Shown here: in pieces, positions 1 through 11,107 of the stretch | Layout: each line of letters opens with the position of its first letter | Numbering within the stretch: position 1 is the stretch's first letter | NCBI GenBank assembly: GCA_030280995.1 | Contig: JASXTE010000005.1 | Coordinates: forward strand, 14,868,001-14,932,000 | Direction of reading: 5' to 3' | Source: Hemileia vastatrix | Lineage: Eukaryota; Basidiomycota; Pucciniomycetes; Pucciniales; Zaghouaniaceae | Length of the DNA: 64,000 bases | The notes under the pieces: generated by a model | What the model saw: the letters and a program-made list of their open reading frames with translations, nothing else | Databases searched by the model: none | Told to the model about the DNA's origin: nothing | Made by a program: the position numbers and the translations under genes

Positions 1-1157
1 TCTTCAACAAATGCTACCACCTTCTCCATCAGCACAATAACGCGCAACAATAACTTCTTTTCTTCATCAGACAACCAACCATCAGGACCAAAATTAACAG
101 CCTTAAACCTTTCCATTGTCACCCTAGCTGTTTCCTAAAAATCAGGAGGATTCTTCATCAGAGGAGTACAGTACAGATATCTTGATAATGGAGGTCTCTT
201 CAACGGAGGATTCAAACCTACAGGCATAGGCTCATTGACAGGTCTAATCTTCTGTGCCACCTTCTTGTACTTTGCGGCTCCAAAATCAACTTGAGGGATC
301 TTCAGGACGTTTTCTCCACCAGACCTGGAACAAAAACCAAGGGTTTCCCCATTGCTCACATGTGTGGCTAAGGTAATGTTTTTGAAAGGTGTAGAAGAAA
401 CCCTAGCAGTGCACAATTGGGAGGACTTACTTTTACTCCCCAATCTCACCACTCCAAAATTTTTTGGCAATCCAACATCTTCATCTTCACTTCCATCTTC
501 CAAATCTTCAAATCTTGATTCCTCTTCTGAATCACATCTTCTAAAATTGTGCAGTTTATCCTCATGCAGGAGGCCCAAAACTTGATCTTGACAATCTTCA
601 TTCTTCAAAAATTTGTGCAATTATACCTCTTGCTGGAGGCCCAAAACTAGATCTTGAGGATCTTCACAAAAATAATTTTTGTCTTCTTTCTTCAATATCT
701 TCAGATTTGTTTCTTGATTTTCTTGAATTATCTTGAAATTTTTATCTTCTTTTCTTGGGTTTTCTTCTTTCCTACAAAAATAATCAGGGGTTTCCCCAAT
801 GCTCATGGACGTGGCCAAGTTAATGTTTTTGAAAGGTGTAGAAGAAACCCTAGCAGTGCACAATTGGGAGGACTTACTTTTAGACCCAAATCTCACCACT
901 CCACAGCTTTTCCGCATATCTTTCAATAAAGATATATAACCCATCTTCCTTTTTGAACTTGAATTAAAATTAATTGAAAATCTTGAGAGAGAACAGAGAC
1001 TTGATAAAAAACTTGAAGAATACTTGCAGAGAAGAGAAAGATTATAAAGAGAAAGTTGAAAATCCACTTGGTATATCTCCAAGGGAGCTGACCTACTAAA
1101 ACCTGTGATTTCCTCATCTTGGGGAGAGGTTGTAGCACTTGGGTGATAAGCCCTCAT
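1..1157 (-). pseudogene. B1 pol, N-terminal part (pre-RT region, broken, runs off left edge)
   Basis: Reading leftward from an ATG at 1157, this is the counterpart of B2 pol residues 1 to about 390. The ATG overlaps the stop of the upstream gag-protease frame (TAATG), as in B2. The frame holds an arrangement like B2: the repeat beginning GVVRFGSKSKSS and a second copy near 330-480, then the conserved PPLSRDLY/VNFGPDGW region that precedes reverse transcriptase. In-frame stops fall near 621 and 135. Two hairpin-TAAACTG motifs lie at 552-573 and 618-639; one stop falls inside the second motif. Reverse transcriptase itself would lie left of base 1. Confidence 0.8.
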
Positions 1158-3537
1158 TACTCTAAAAAAGACAGACGCTCACTAGAGCCTGAGCCACACT
1201 CCAAAAATCCAGAAGCAACACCCACTTCCTTTCTTCTCCTGCAACAATCCATGCATTGACACATGGACAACAAACTAGGCCTGGTTTCCCAACCATCATC
1301 TCCAGGAGATGACAACCTCATTTGAAGTCTTCTTTTGTCTTCACCAGTCAACTCCAAACTGATTCCCATGTCAAATCGGTAACCAATTCTTGCTTGAAAA
1401 TACATCAAGAATGGCCCACCCAAAACAGCTTTAAAATTACCTTTAGCAATGTAAAAATGAGCCTTTCCAGAGGCTCCACCAACATCCAATTTCACAAATT
1501 TGGAGGTTCCCATCAACTCAGTGACATGACCACCTATACCTCTCAAATTCCCACCAATACCAGTTTTGATGGGGAGGCCCAAATGAGTAGCCTCAAATAA
1601 GGAAATCAGGTTGGTCTGAGAAACTGAGTTCACTAATTCCCTAGCCTCCCTGTCATTCAGAGTGACGTTGACATATCCCAGAGGAGCAGAAAAAAGAGTT
1701 TCCAACCCCTCTCCAAACTTTTCAGCAGAATCACATATGTATTCTACCTCCCCAGAAGACACCCTTCTTCTGGTCAACAACTTCTTTTGTCTATCAGCCA
1801 ACCAAGGACTGATAGCATACAATTCCCCATAAGTGAGGTAAACCTAACCCTGGTTCATCCTTTCCAGAACAGAGTCCATAAAATTAGATTGGCCAGAAAC
1901 TAATGGCCTCTCAAATTGAGCCCTTGGCTTCACTACCTTGGTCCTAGAATTTTCCAGGAGGACCAGAACCACCAACAGATTTTCAATCAACAGGAATCAA
2001 ACCAGATCCCTCACCAGAACCTCTAGCTCTGGCAGGCCTTGAAAATGAAGCCAAAGGAAACTTCTCCTCAAAGTCAGAATCCACATCCATAGGCATTGGC
2101 TCTCCATTCATGTCCAATGCACCAAAGCTAGGGGGGCCCATATTAGCAATCCCCTTCTGCATCTTGTACAGCTCTTCTTTTCTGTACTTTCTCCTAGCTG
2201 CACTCAGCTTAGGATCCACCTTAGAAGCCTTAGGCTTTGGTTGGGCCTGAGAGCTTCTTTTAGGCCTTCCCACCTTTCCAGCTTCTACATCATAGACACC
2301 AGCCAAGCATTCACCACTTGACTGTCCACCACAAGAATATAATTCCAGCCCACCAAAGTAAGTATAAAAAAGAAACTTTATTAACCTCCTTCCCTTCTCC
2401 CTTGACATCATCAACTTCTTTACCAGAAGACTTCCCTTGATCAGGAATCTCCTCAAACCTTGGCCTCCTCTGATTGAGACCAGCCCTTCTCCTGACCAAA
2501 TCTACAGGAGCCTGCCCCTCACTGGGCTTCACAAATTAACCATCAGGGAACTTGAACACCCTGGCATCAAACTCCATCTTTCCCTCTGACACATCACTGT
2601 TCAGAGCCCAACAATTGTTGGACTGATGCCCCCTCCTACTGCAATAAGAGCAGACCCAAGGTTCACTCCTACCAGCCCTCTTGTCAAAATATCTGGGCTG
2701 AGAAGGAGCCTTATTGGCCTTCTTAGCCACCTGAACAAAAATGTGTAGCTGTTTTGTCAGATCAGCCAACTGCTCCACCACTGGGTCCCTCTCCAGTTTA
2801 GGAACCTTCACCATATTCTTCTCCTCTTCAGCCAAAGCCTCACTGACTTTTCTGACATATTTGGCAAACCCCTCTTGATAGGTGTTCACAGCCAATCACT
2901 TTAAATGGGTCTCCACTGCCTCACTCACCTTGTCCAAGGAAGACAACTTCTTGTCCCCATTAGAAAGAGTCTTCATCAAGTCCTTCCTTGACAGCTCCTT
3001 CAACACATCTATCCTGACATCTCTAGCCAGGGCAGACCAAAAAAAATATTTGGCAGCATTTTCATGTGCCAGCTCCTCCACTTCCACCAAGTATTCCACC
3101 ACAGGATCAAACTGTAGGAGAAACTTTCTGTAACTATGCAAGTTACCGACATTTCCAAAAGACTTCCATTCACTGAAAAACTTTTTCAGTTCCACTATAG
3201 TGAACCTGAAACCCCATCTATCTACCATCTCCCTAAACAGTAGCTTCAAGTCCCTCTTCTTGTATCCAGGCATGGCCACAACCTCCTTCTACACAGCCCT
3301 ATCACCAATGAAGAAGATAATTTGCTTCACCATGTATAGGTAAGAAGCACCACACACACCAGAAGCAGCTACATACTTCTCCAGAAACCACATCAAATCT
3401 TCACCATTAAACTCGGTACCATCCAAAGTTTTAATCCTTACATATTCCCTAACCATCACAGCAGGAGGACCCTCCCCCCACTGACAGTCACCACAGGAAT
3501 AGAAGAACCAGAAGCCATTCTTCCAATCCAAAATCAC
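1157..3537 (-). pseudogene. B1 gag-protease ORF, decayed
   Basis: This is the minus-strand counterpart of B2 21427-23808. Order from 3537 leftward: the N-terminal gag domain (VRIKT, VKQIIFFI, DRWGFRFT), the ELAHENAAK helix region, a zinc knuckle C-x2-C-x4-H-x4-C (near 2610-2660), a basic/Ser-rich linker, and an aspartic protease domain around 1620-1680. The protease motif reads VNSVSQ where B2 has VDSGSQ, so the catalytic Asp and the following Gly are both lost. There are in-frame stops near 3289, 2896 and 2536 and at least two frameshifts between 2532 and 1822. The first methionine is uncertain. Confidence 0.82.
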
Positions 3538-3590
3538 CAGAAAGGGCCAATCAAAGACAACAGAGATTTAAAAGACCTAGCAGATCCACA

Positions 3591-3607
3591 CACCACATTG
3601 GGCGCCA
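3591..3607 (-). promoter_or_regulatory. B1 primer binding site
   Basis: Four bases inside the LTR edge the minus strand reads TGGCGCCCAATGTGG, one base from the TGGCGCCCAACGTGGGG form known as the tRNA-Lys (CUU type) primer binding site of many retroelements. The first CpG is kept; the second has become TG. Confidence 0.6.
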
Positions 3608-3611
3608 GAAA

Positions 3612-4045
3612 TGTAGACAATCCTATAGTACTAGCTATAGGCCTTGACCAAGGGAGTTGGAGTAAAACCAGAGAGAAAACCCCTGTACCATTAGAAAAAT
3701 AGAGTGAGATTTACCTGCTACAGTAAATTGGTTTCTGTTTACCGAAATCCCCTCTTCCAACACACTTGACTGCCTGATCAGTCAAGAAAGTAGTCCCCAG
3801 ACAGACTACCAAACCAAAGAACTGAAATGTAGACCAATGTCCACACCAGAGAAAGAAATGATACTTGATTTAGGTTGCAAATCCAAACCAGAGACAGCAA
3901 TAATAATTCATATAGCTTGCAAGACTACACCAGAGAAAACAGTTGCTAAGTTAAGTTAAATGAAGAACTCACTTTGCAACAAACACAGCAAATTGTGGCC
4001 AGAAAACAATGAAGACTGAGTGAGGAACAAGGATATCACCTCCGG
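3612..4045 (-). repeat. B1 5' LTR, primer-binding-site-proximal part
   Basis: Matches the last ~430 bp of the B2 LTR (20908-21336) in reverse complement, ending in TGTAGACA (the complement of the TGTCTACA LTR end). It is cut at 4045 by A1; the rest is at 61981-62641. Confidence 0.88.
4042..4045. repeat. 4-bp target site of A1 (left CCGG; right CCAG at 61981-61984)
   Basis: The intact family-B LTR reads CACCTCCGGATGG here on this strand. CCGG precedes the A1 5' LTR and CCAGATGG follows its 3' LTR. The single mismatch is a CpG-to-CpA transition. Confidence 0.65.
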
Positions 4046-5379
4046 TGTGGCATTCCACATCTGGGTATGCCACTTAGGTGAAAATTTGATTGAATATTGG
4101 TTGAAAGGAAATTTTGGTGTTACCAGGTGTTTATTTGGTTACTATGGATATTTTTGGGATAATTTTTGGCATTTTTGAATGGTTATATGATGGTATTTTT
4201 CTTGTGATTTGATGGTTTTATGGATTTGGAGATGGTCTTAATAGATTTTTGGGGTGATTCTCTATCTTTTGGGTATTTTCTGAAGCTCTTTTGGGTTTAT
4301 TTTTGGAAGATTAGTAGCAATTTTCTGGATTATCAGGCTTGATATTTGGAATTTTTGAAGGTGATTATTATTATTGGATAGCCCAGATTTTACTCTATCT
4401 TTTGTGTCTTGATGGTTTTTTATCATATTTTACTGTTTTCTTAGTGTTTTACTTGATTTAGTGTCTTTTAGTATTATTGGTGGATATGGTGTGCTGATGG
4501 AATGGCCACTGAGCTCCGGACCTCCTGTGCGCTCCAGTTTGCTCTGGTGATTTTACGGTGCAAAAGCAAAGTGTTCTCCAAAAATTCTGTCATTGTGGCA
4601 AAGTTTGTTCATGGTGGCAAAATTATCTCACTGTGGCAAATTTAGCTCAATCTGGCAAAATTAGCTCATTGTAGCAAAATTTACTCACTGTGGGAAAGTC
4701 TGGTCACTGGGTTAAAAATTGGCTATTGTGGCAAAATTTGGTTAGAAATTTATTATGCTTACTAGATCAATAGTTTATTGTAGATCCTATGCATGTAGGA
4801 TATTGTTGGAAAGCTCAGGAGTAGGAGAATCAGATAGAAAGGGAGGAATCTTAGTCTTCTAGAGGTTTTTTGTCTTTTAGTTTCGATAAGAAGGGTCTTT
4901 TTGGATATAATTAACAACCATATTCATATTTTTTTTATTACACAACAAATTTAAATAAATTGTAATACCCTTATAACATTTATATTTTTTATAACACTTT
5001 TGAAATACAACACAATAATTATATTTTCATCACATATAAGGTATCATTGGAAAGGTCTCCATCTCCGGGACTTGTTTTTATTGTTAACTCATCAAAATAA
5101 AATCTTTATAAAAATATATAAGTCTATCTTTTCAGATATTTCACTGGGACACCTTAATTGTTGTTATCAGTATTTCTTTTCCAACAGCCTCTATTTCTAA
5201 ATCTCAATAAGCATTCATAAAATCACAGTTTCATCTATATTTTAAATCAATTCAAGTAGACTAGTAAGCTTAGTTATTTGAGCAACCCTTATTTTACTTA
5301 GAAGGACAGGGTTTTCTATGGTTTATCCAACTCCTTCGGATTCTGCTTACAGCAAGGCAACTGTAAGAGTCTTTCTACA
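4046..5379 (+). repeat. A1 5' LTR (1334 bp)
   Basis: Begins TGTGGCATTCC and ends TTTCTACA; matches 60666-61980. The 19-bp length difference between the two LTRs is one unit of an internal tandem repeat. The 66-codon ORF inside it (also near 61601) is not supported as a gene. Confidence 0.9.
4590..4741 (+). repeat. 19-bp tandem repeat in the A1 5' LTR, eight units
   Basis: Eight degenerate units of the type TCACTGTGGCAAAATTAGC, all 19 bases long, run head to tail. The 3' LTR has seven (61210-61342). Such an array could bind a factor or position a promoter; function is unknown. Confidence 0.85.
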
Positions 5380-5383
5380 TAGG

Positions 5384-5400
5384 TGGTACCCAAAATGGGG
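5384..5400 (+). promoter_or_regulatory. A1 primer binding site, decayed
   Basis: TGGTACCCAAAATGGGG starts four bases after the LTR end. It aligns to the Lys-type TGGCGCCCAACGTGGGG, with both CpG dinucleotides destroyed. Confidence 0.55.
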
Positions 5401-5538
5401 TTCAAAATCTCTAGCTTTTTCTAGGACTTTCTTAGCCTGCAAGAGGCTTATTCTTTGGAACTCTTATCAATTTATTTTATTAGCCTGAAAGAGGCTTTCT
5501 TATTTTAACGGTTTAAACACTTTTCTTACTTTATTGGG

Positions 5539-7947
5539 ATGTATTCTGCTGCTGCTTCTGGATCTTCTCTTCCTCTTACTCCTTCAGTCAGGATCATTTC
5601 TTGGGATGGCCCAAAGTTTAATGGAGAGGAGGTTAAATGGTTAATTAGCAGGTATGAAGCTTCTGTTTCTGTTGATGGTGCTTCTCATGTGAACATGGTG
5701 AAGCAGGTTAGATTTTTTATTGCTGATAGGGAGGTGGAAAAAGAGGTCATTGCTATGCAGGCTTTCAAGGACAATGATTGGGTGAAGCTTTCTAAGTCTA
5801 TGGCTGCTAGATGGGGTGTTAGATTTACTATGTTGGACCTTAATAAAATTGTTGGTGACTGGCAAGCAAAGGGTGGTGTTTCTTCCATGGCTGATTTTAA
5901 GAAGCTATGTGTTCAATTTGATGAAGTGGTTGAATATCTAATTCTGGTGGACGAATTGGCTCATGAAAACCAAGCTAAAGATCTGTTCTGGTCAGCTTGT
6001 AGCAGGGATATTTGAATGGACATCTTGAAGTATCTCTCAAGAAAAGACTTAATGAAGGAACTACCCAATGGCAAACAAAAATGTCCAGCTTTGGAGATTA
6101 TTAAGGAGAATATCTAGGCCCATTTAAAATTAATGGTGTTGGACAAATATCAAGAGTCATGCACTCAATATGTCAGCAAGATTAGTGAAGTTTTGGCTGA
6201 AAATAACAATATCATGGTCAAAGCTCAAGAGGCCAAGAAGGCTCAAATGGGACTACCGGTGGCAAACGTTGAGGGTACAGTGGACAACAAGATGGTCAAT
6301 CACTTGGCCAATTTAACAATACAATTAAAAATTTTTTTCCAAGAGACTCAAAAGGCCAATAAGGCCCCAATTGCTTCTTCATCAACATCTACTTCTTATC
6401 AATCTAGAGGATATGAACGTCAAAATTTTAATGGCAATGGCAACAGAAACCACTTCTCAGGCAATGGTGGAAATGGTTATAGAGGTGGCTATGATGAGCC
6501 AAAGGTGTGCTCCTATTGTAGTAGGAGGGGGCACAGAGATGGAGTATGTTTTACTCTGGATAAAGACTTGGATTCTGGTAGAGTTTTATTTGATGGTAAG
6601 GTTTATAAATTCCCTGATGGATCTTTCATCAAGCCCAGCGATGGAAAAGTGCCTTCTGATATAGTTAGAAGGAACATGGCAGTTGAAAGAAGAGCCTGGT
6701 TTGAAGAGTTGAAGGATGATGATGATAATGCCAAGGGTGGCAAAAATGGTGATGGTAAAAGTGGTGGAAAAGCTGACAAGGGTAAAGAGAAAGAGGTCAG
6801 TAAGGTGACATTTTCAACTTCTTTTGGTAGTTTGGAGCTGGCAATGGTTGCTAGAGTGGAGGGTAACTGTATGGCTGGCAAATATGATGTTGATGCTGCT
6901 AGAAGAGCAGCTGCTACTAAAGCTAAAAGTAGCATTCAGAGCCAACTAAAGGCTAAAATTGGAAAGGCAATTAACAAGTTGAGACCTTACTCTAAGGACA
7001 AAATTTATAGAATGCAGAAGGGGATGGCTGATATGGGGCCCCCTATTTATGGCAAATTTGATTTAAATGGTGAGCCTATGCCAGATGATGATTTGGATTC
7101 TGAGGAGGATGTAACTTTGGCATCACTACCCAGACCAAGTTTTAGTGGTCCTATCCCAATGGAGGGAGTAAGAAGGACTAGCCATGGATCAGGATTAGTG
7201 AAAGAAGCTGGTAATGGAGCTAGGGTTATCAGTAGTGAAGATGTTATTATGGGGGGTGAAGATGGCAATGTGGGTCCTCAAGAGGTGCCCAGGGCCAAGG
7301 TTGTTAAATCAAAAGTCCAGTATGAGTGGCCAGTAGTATCTGGTCAATAAAATGTGATGGACAACATTTTGAATAGGGCGAATCAACTTCAGATTCCCTT
7401 ATCTTTGGGGGAGCTTTTCACTATTAGTCTGGCACTTGCAGAGAAGCAGAAGAAGAATCTGACGAGGCAACGGGTTTCCGCTGGAGAGGTGGAATATATT
7501 TGTGAAAATGCTGAAAAGTTTGGGGAGGATGTTGAAACACATTTTTCTGCTCCCCTGGGTTACCTGGTGGTGACTCTTAATGGAAAAGAAGTGAAGGCCC
7601 TGGTCAATTCAGGGTCTCAAATTAATTTAATCTCTTTAGAGCAAGCAACAATTATAGGCCTGCCAATTAAAACTGGTACTGGGGGAAACCTCCGAGGTAT
7701 TGGAGGGCATGAAACAGAGCTGATGGGTACAGCTGAGAATTTTAAGTTAGGTATTGGTGGATCTATTGGTAAGGCTCACTTTTATGTGGCCAGAGGGGAA
7801 GTTAAAACTGTTCTTAGTAGTCTTTTTTTGATGGATTTTGAGGCCCGGATTGGCTATCAGTCTGGCATGGGTATTAGTTTGGAGATTACTGGAGAGGATA
7901 TGAGGAGGCTACATATGCGGTTGGCACCTCCTGGAGATGAAGGTTGA
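5539..7947 (+). pseudogene. A1 gag-protease ORF with four in-frame stops
   Basis: A single reading frame runs through the interval and is homologous to the B2 gag-protease. Domains: N-terminal gag (ISWDGPKFNGEEVKW, VKQVRFFIADR, RWGVRFTMLDLNK), an ELAHEN helix region, a zinc knuckle CSYCSRRGHRDGVC near 6510-6550, an acidic/lysine-rich linker, and aspartic protease at about 7590-7860. The protease signature is VNSGSQ instead of VDSGSQ, so catalytic Asp is replaced by Asn (a G-to-A change). Stops occur near 6013, 6115, 7348 and 7945; the TGA at 6013 and at 7945 align with Arg codons in B2, as expected from CGN-to-TGN changes. The start ATG at 5539 follows the PBS by about 140 bp. Nonfunctional copy. 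Confidence 0.85.
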
Positions 7948-8073
7948 GAGAAACGGCCAGGGATCACTACTCTGTGTAAGTGTTGTACTTTCACCAAGAA
8001 GTGGTGTATTAAATGGATGTCTTCTGGTGAATTGTGTTTAGGGGCAATTATGGAGACCCTCATTTTTTGGGGT

Positions 8074-9811
8074 AGCAGGGGCTTATCACTCTAATGTTGC
8101 AATCTCTCCCCAGGATAAGATCCCAGATTGCAATAGGTCAGCTCAATTGGAGATAATTCAAGTGAATTCTCAATTATTTTCTGTGAATAATACATTAAAT
8201 TGTTATTATGTCTTCAAATTTTTGAATTGTCTCACTTCTCTGTCAAGTTTTTTGATCACATTCAAGAATGGATCAAGAGGGAAGATGGGAAATATTATGT
8301 TGAATAAAAATTGGAATGGTTTATTTTCTGACCTCCAGAAAGAGGGTAAACTGCAATTATTTCATCAAAATTTTATAAAAAATCTTAGTATAATTAAAAC
8401 ACAAAAAAATAATTTTTTCAAGTCCTCCAGCAAGAGGATAAAATGCCAACTTTTTTACAGGTGATTTTATGATGGATAAGGGAATTAAAGGTGTTGGAAA
8501 ATTTGTTGATAAATTAGACAAAGGAAACGGGAAAAAGGTTAAATTTAAAAATGAAATAAAATATCATTCTGCTTATTTTGACTCCAATTCTGATGATGAA
8601 GAGAACTCCTTTAATGAAATTTTTAATGGAAACACAAAAATAAATATTTCACCTCAAGTTTATGTAGATGTGGAAGCAGCAAAAAATAAAAAGGTAGCAA
8701 ATAAAATCTGGCCAATTAATGAGCTGCTACCAGCTGAATTAAATCCACCTTTGAGAAGACCAAGGCTATCAAGAGATCTTTATGAATGTCCCTTGGTGAA
8801 GAATCCGCCCAAATTTTTGAAACATCAAGAATCACGGTTGATAGATTAGGTGTTGTAAATTTTGGACCTGATGGTTGGTTTTCTGGAGAAGAGAAGAAGT
8901 TGTTGTTGGACGTGATGGTCAAGCAAGAGAAGGCCATTGCTTTTGTAGAAGAGGAGAGGGGTGTGTTGAAGCATTCCTATGGGGAGCCTTACAAGATTCC
9001 TGTGGTATGTCATGAACCGTGGCAGCAAAAACCATCCTAATTCCAGCTGTATTAAAAGAAGCTTATATCGAAGTTGTCAGAGAACAGATTTGCACTGGAC
9101 TGTATGAGAGATCATCATCAAGTTATTCTAGTCTGGTATTTTGTATCAAGAAACCAAATGGAAAATTTAGAGTAGTTCATGTTCTCAGGGAATTAAATAG
9201 GGTTACAATAAAGGATGCTGGGATACCAACTAGTGCTGAGGAGTTTGTGGGAGTGTTTTCTGGGAGAGTGTGTTATGGTTTAGGAAATATTATGGGGGGA
9301 TATGATGAGAGAGAGTTGTATACAGACTCTAGGCCTCTCACTACTTTTGATACACTGCTAGGACAATTACAATTGACAAGATTACCTCAAGGAGCAGTAA
9401 ATTAAGTTGCTGTTTATCAAGCTCAGATGGCTTGGATTCTTCAAGATGAAATTCCTCAATATGCTGGAATCTTTATTGAAAATGGAGGAATTAAAGGACC
9501 TTCAACAGATTATGATAATGAAGTGTTGGAGGAGAACCCAGGGATACAAAAATTCATCTGGGAGTATGCAATCACTTTAGAGAGGATCTTGTTTAGAATT
9601 GAAGAAGCTGGTTTAACTATTTTGGGTTCAAAATTTTCATGTTGTGTTCCAGCTTTAGAGATTTTAGGTCATGTGGTATGTAGAGAGGGTAGGATTATGT
9701 CCAAGAAGAAAGTGAATAAAATTCAGTCCTGGTCAAGACCCAAGAATATGACCAAAGTTAGGGGGTTTTTAGGCATATGTGTTTATGTTCAAATGTTTAT
9801 CAAGGACTTTT
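8074..9811 (+). pseudogene. A1 pol part 1: pre-RT region and reverse transcriptase
   Basis: Homologous to B2 pol from its first residues to the end of RT. The TAATG stop-start of family B reads TAGCAGG here, so the start is gone. The pre-RT spacer (about 8100-8740) keeps two hairpin-TAAA motifs at 8332-8353 and 8424-8445. RT spans about 9000-9800 (VVHVLRELNRVTIKDAG, GLGNIMGGYDERE, LPQGA). The active-site loop reads FIEN where B2 has FIDD: both metal-binding aspartates are replaced. Frameshifts lie near 8800-8850 and 9020-9040, and a stop near 9403. The gene is cut at 9811 by C1 and resumes at 18289 in frame (IKDF then SSLEALLRRLTRK). Confidence 0.85.
9807..9811. repeat. 5-bp target site duplication CTTTT of C1 (right copy 18284-18288)
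   Basis: CTTTT immediately precedes TGTCAG of the left LTR and immediately follows CTGACA of the right LTR. Removing C1 and one copy restores the A1 pol frame. Confidence 0.93.
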
Positions 9812-10989
9812 TGTCAGTATGTCTAGTATATAAGTATGATATAATAGTATTTATTTATGATCCTACTACTTATTGATAAATGATTTAGTGATTAAACCTC
9901 AGGGGAAGACTAATAAAATAGTTATACTCAAATAAAACTCACAATACTTGGATTTAAATGTGTGTTTAGTGGTGGAAAATAGCTAAATAGAATATAGTTA
10001 TAGCTTATATAATGATAATATCAACTTATAAAAGGCTTTATAATATATTTATAAATTTTAATAATTGTATTGAAGTGTTTTATTGAATTTTAGTAAGTAA
10101 TTGATGATAAATAACCGTCAAAATCCCTCCTTACTTATACCCAAATCCTCTGGAGTGCACAGACTTTCAATCCAGATGATGTCACTGCAATCCCCGGAAA
10201 TTACAGCACTGTGAGCTCCCATCACCTCCCCATGGAATCCACTTCAAGAAGATTCAACACCCAGACCTCCAGTAAGGACCCTCCATCACAATTAATGATA
10301 ACACAGACCCAAAACATAATTAGAAAATCCAGATAAAAGCGGATACCATAAAGAAACAGGTAAAATAAGTAATCCAAAAGAGATTTAATGAAACCCAAAG
10401 CATATAAAGGAGACAAATGAAATTTCCAAGCCCCCAATAACATCCTCAAGCATCCACATAAACATAGCAATGACCTCCCAACCCATAAATCTGTGAATAT
10501 CCATCTAAGGAAGCAGATTAAGTTGTCCAAACTGAGTGTATGCGCCTGATATAGATGTCTATGCTTCTGTAGGTGTTGTGAATCTACTGATTATGTCCAT
10601 ATGACCTAAAATAAGCAGAAAAACAAAGTTTATAGGCTATTAAGAGGCTAAAACCCACTTATAGACCTAAATATACATAATATACTGCATATTTCACTGA
10701 ATATGAGCTTTATGTATACATTTAAGCTTATGTATGTCAATAATTACTTCATATCACTTAAGATAAGTATATTATGACTCCATTAACACCTTAATAAGTA
10801 TTATTAGGCTATGGATAAGCTATTTAAACTACTATAAGTTATATAATAGTGTAATAATTATATATATATGTATTATAATCATATATATAATTGGTTTAAC
10901 CTTATTTTTAAGATATAAACTTAAGGTACTTAAGTTTATCTTATTTTAAGCATAAGAGATAATCAGTCCTAGGGATATCTATGCTGACA
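9812..10989 (-). repeat. C1 3' LTR (1178 bp)
   Basis: Bounded by TGTCAG and CTGACA, a perfect 6-bp terminal inverted repeat. Full length compared with the 1177-bp LTRs of the tandem array. Confidence 0.9.
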
Positions 10990-11000
10990 CTCCCTCACCC
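10990..11000 (-). promoter_or_regulatory. C1 polypurine tract
   Basis: On the minus strand GGGTGAGGGAG abuts the 3' LTR, the expected position for plus-strand priming. The array units have GGGGTGAGGGAG at the equivalent place. Confidence 0.65.
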
Positions 11001-11107
11001 AAAAAAAACAATAAAAAAATGTTAAGACATTTTAATTAATAGTAAGGAGTGAAATAGAAAAATAATTTTTTTAAATTTTCTATAATACATATACTGAATA
11101 AACAGTA

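Larger units (their letters stand above)
1..4045 (-). mobile_element. B1: left segment of a minus-strand family-B Ty3/Gypsy element
   Basis: The segment reads right to left as LTR end, primer binding site, gag-protease and start of pol, continuing off the left edge. Proteins match B2 (20245-57613) closely in every domain. The LTR part (3612-4045) stops abruptly at 4045 and resumes at 61981, because element A1 inserted there. B1 is therefore the oldest identifiable host layer. It carries several in-frame stops and frameshifts and looks dead. Its 3' half, with the pol C-terminus and 3' LTR, is outside the window. Confidence 0.9.
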
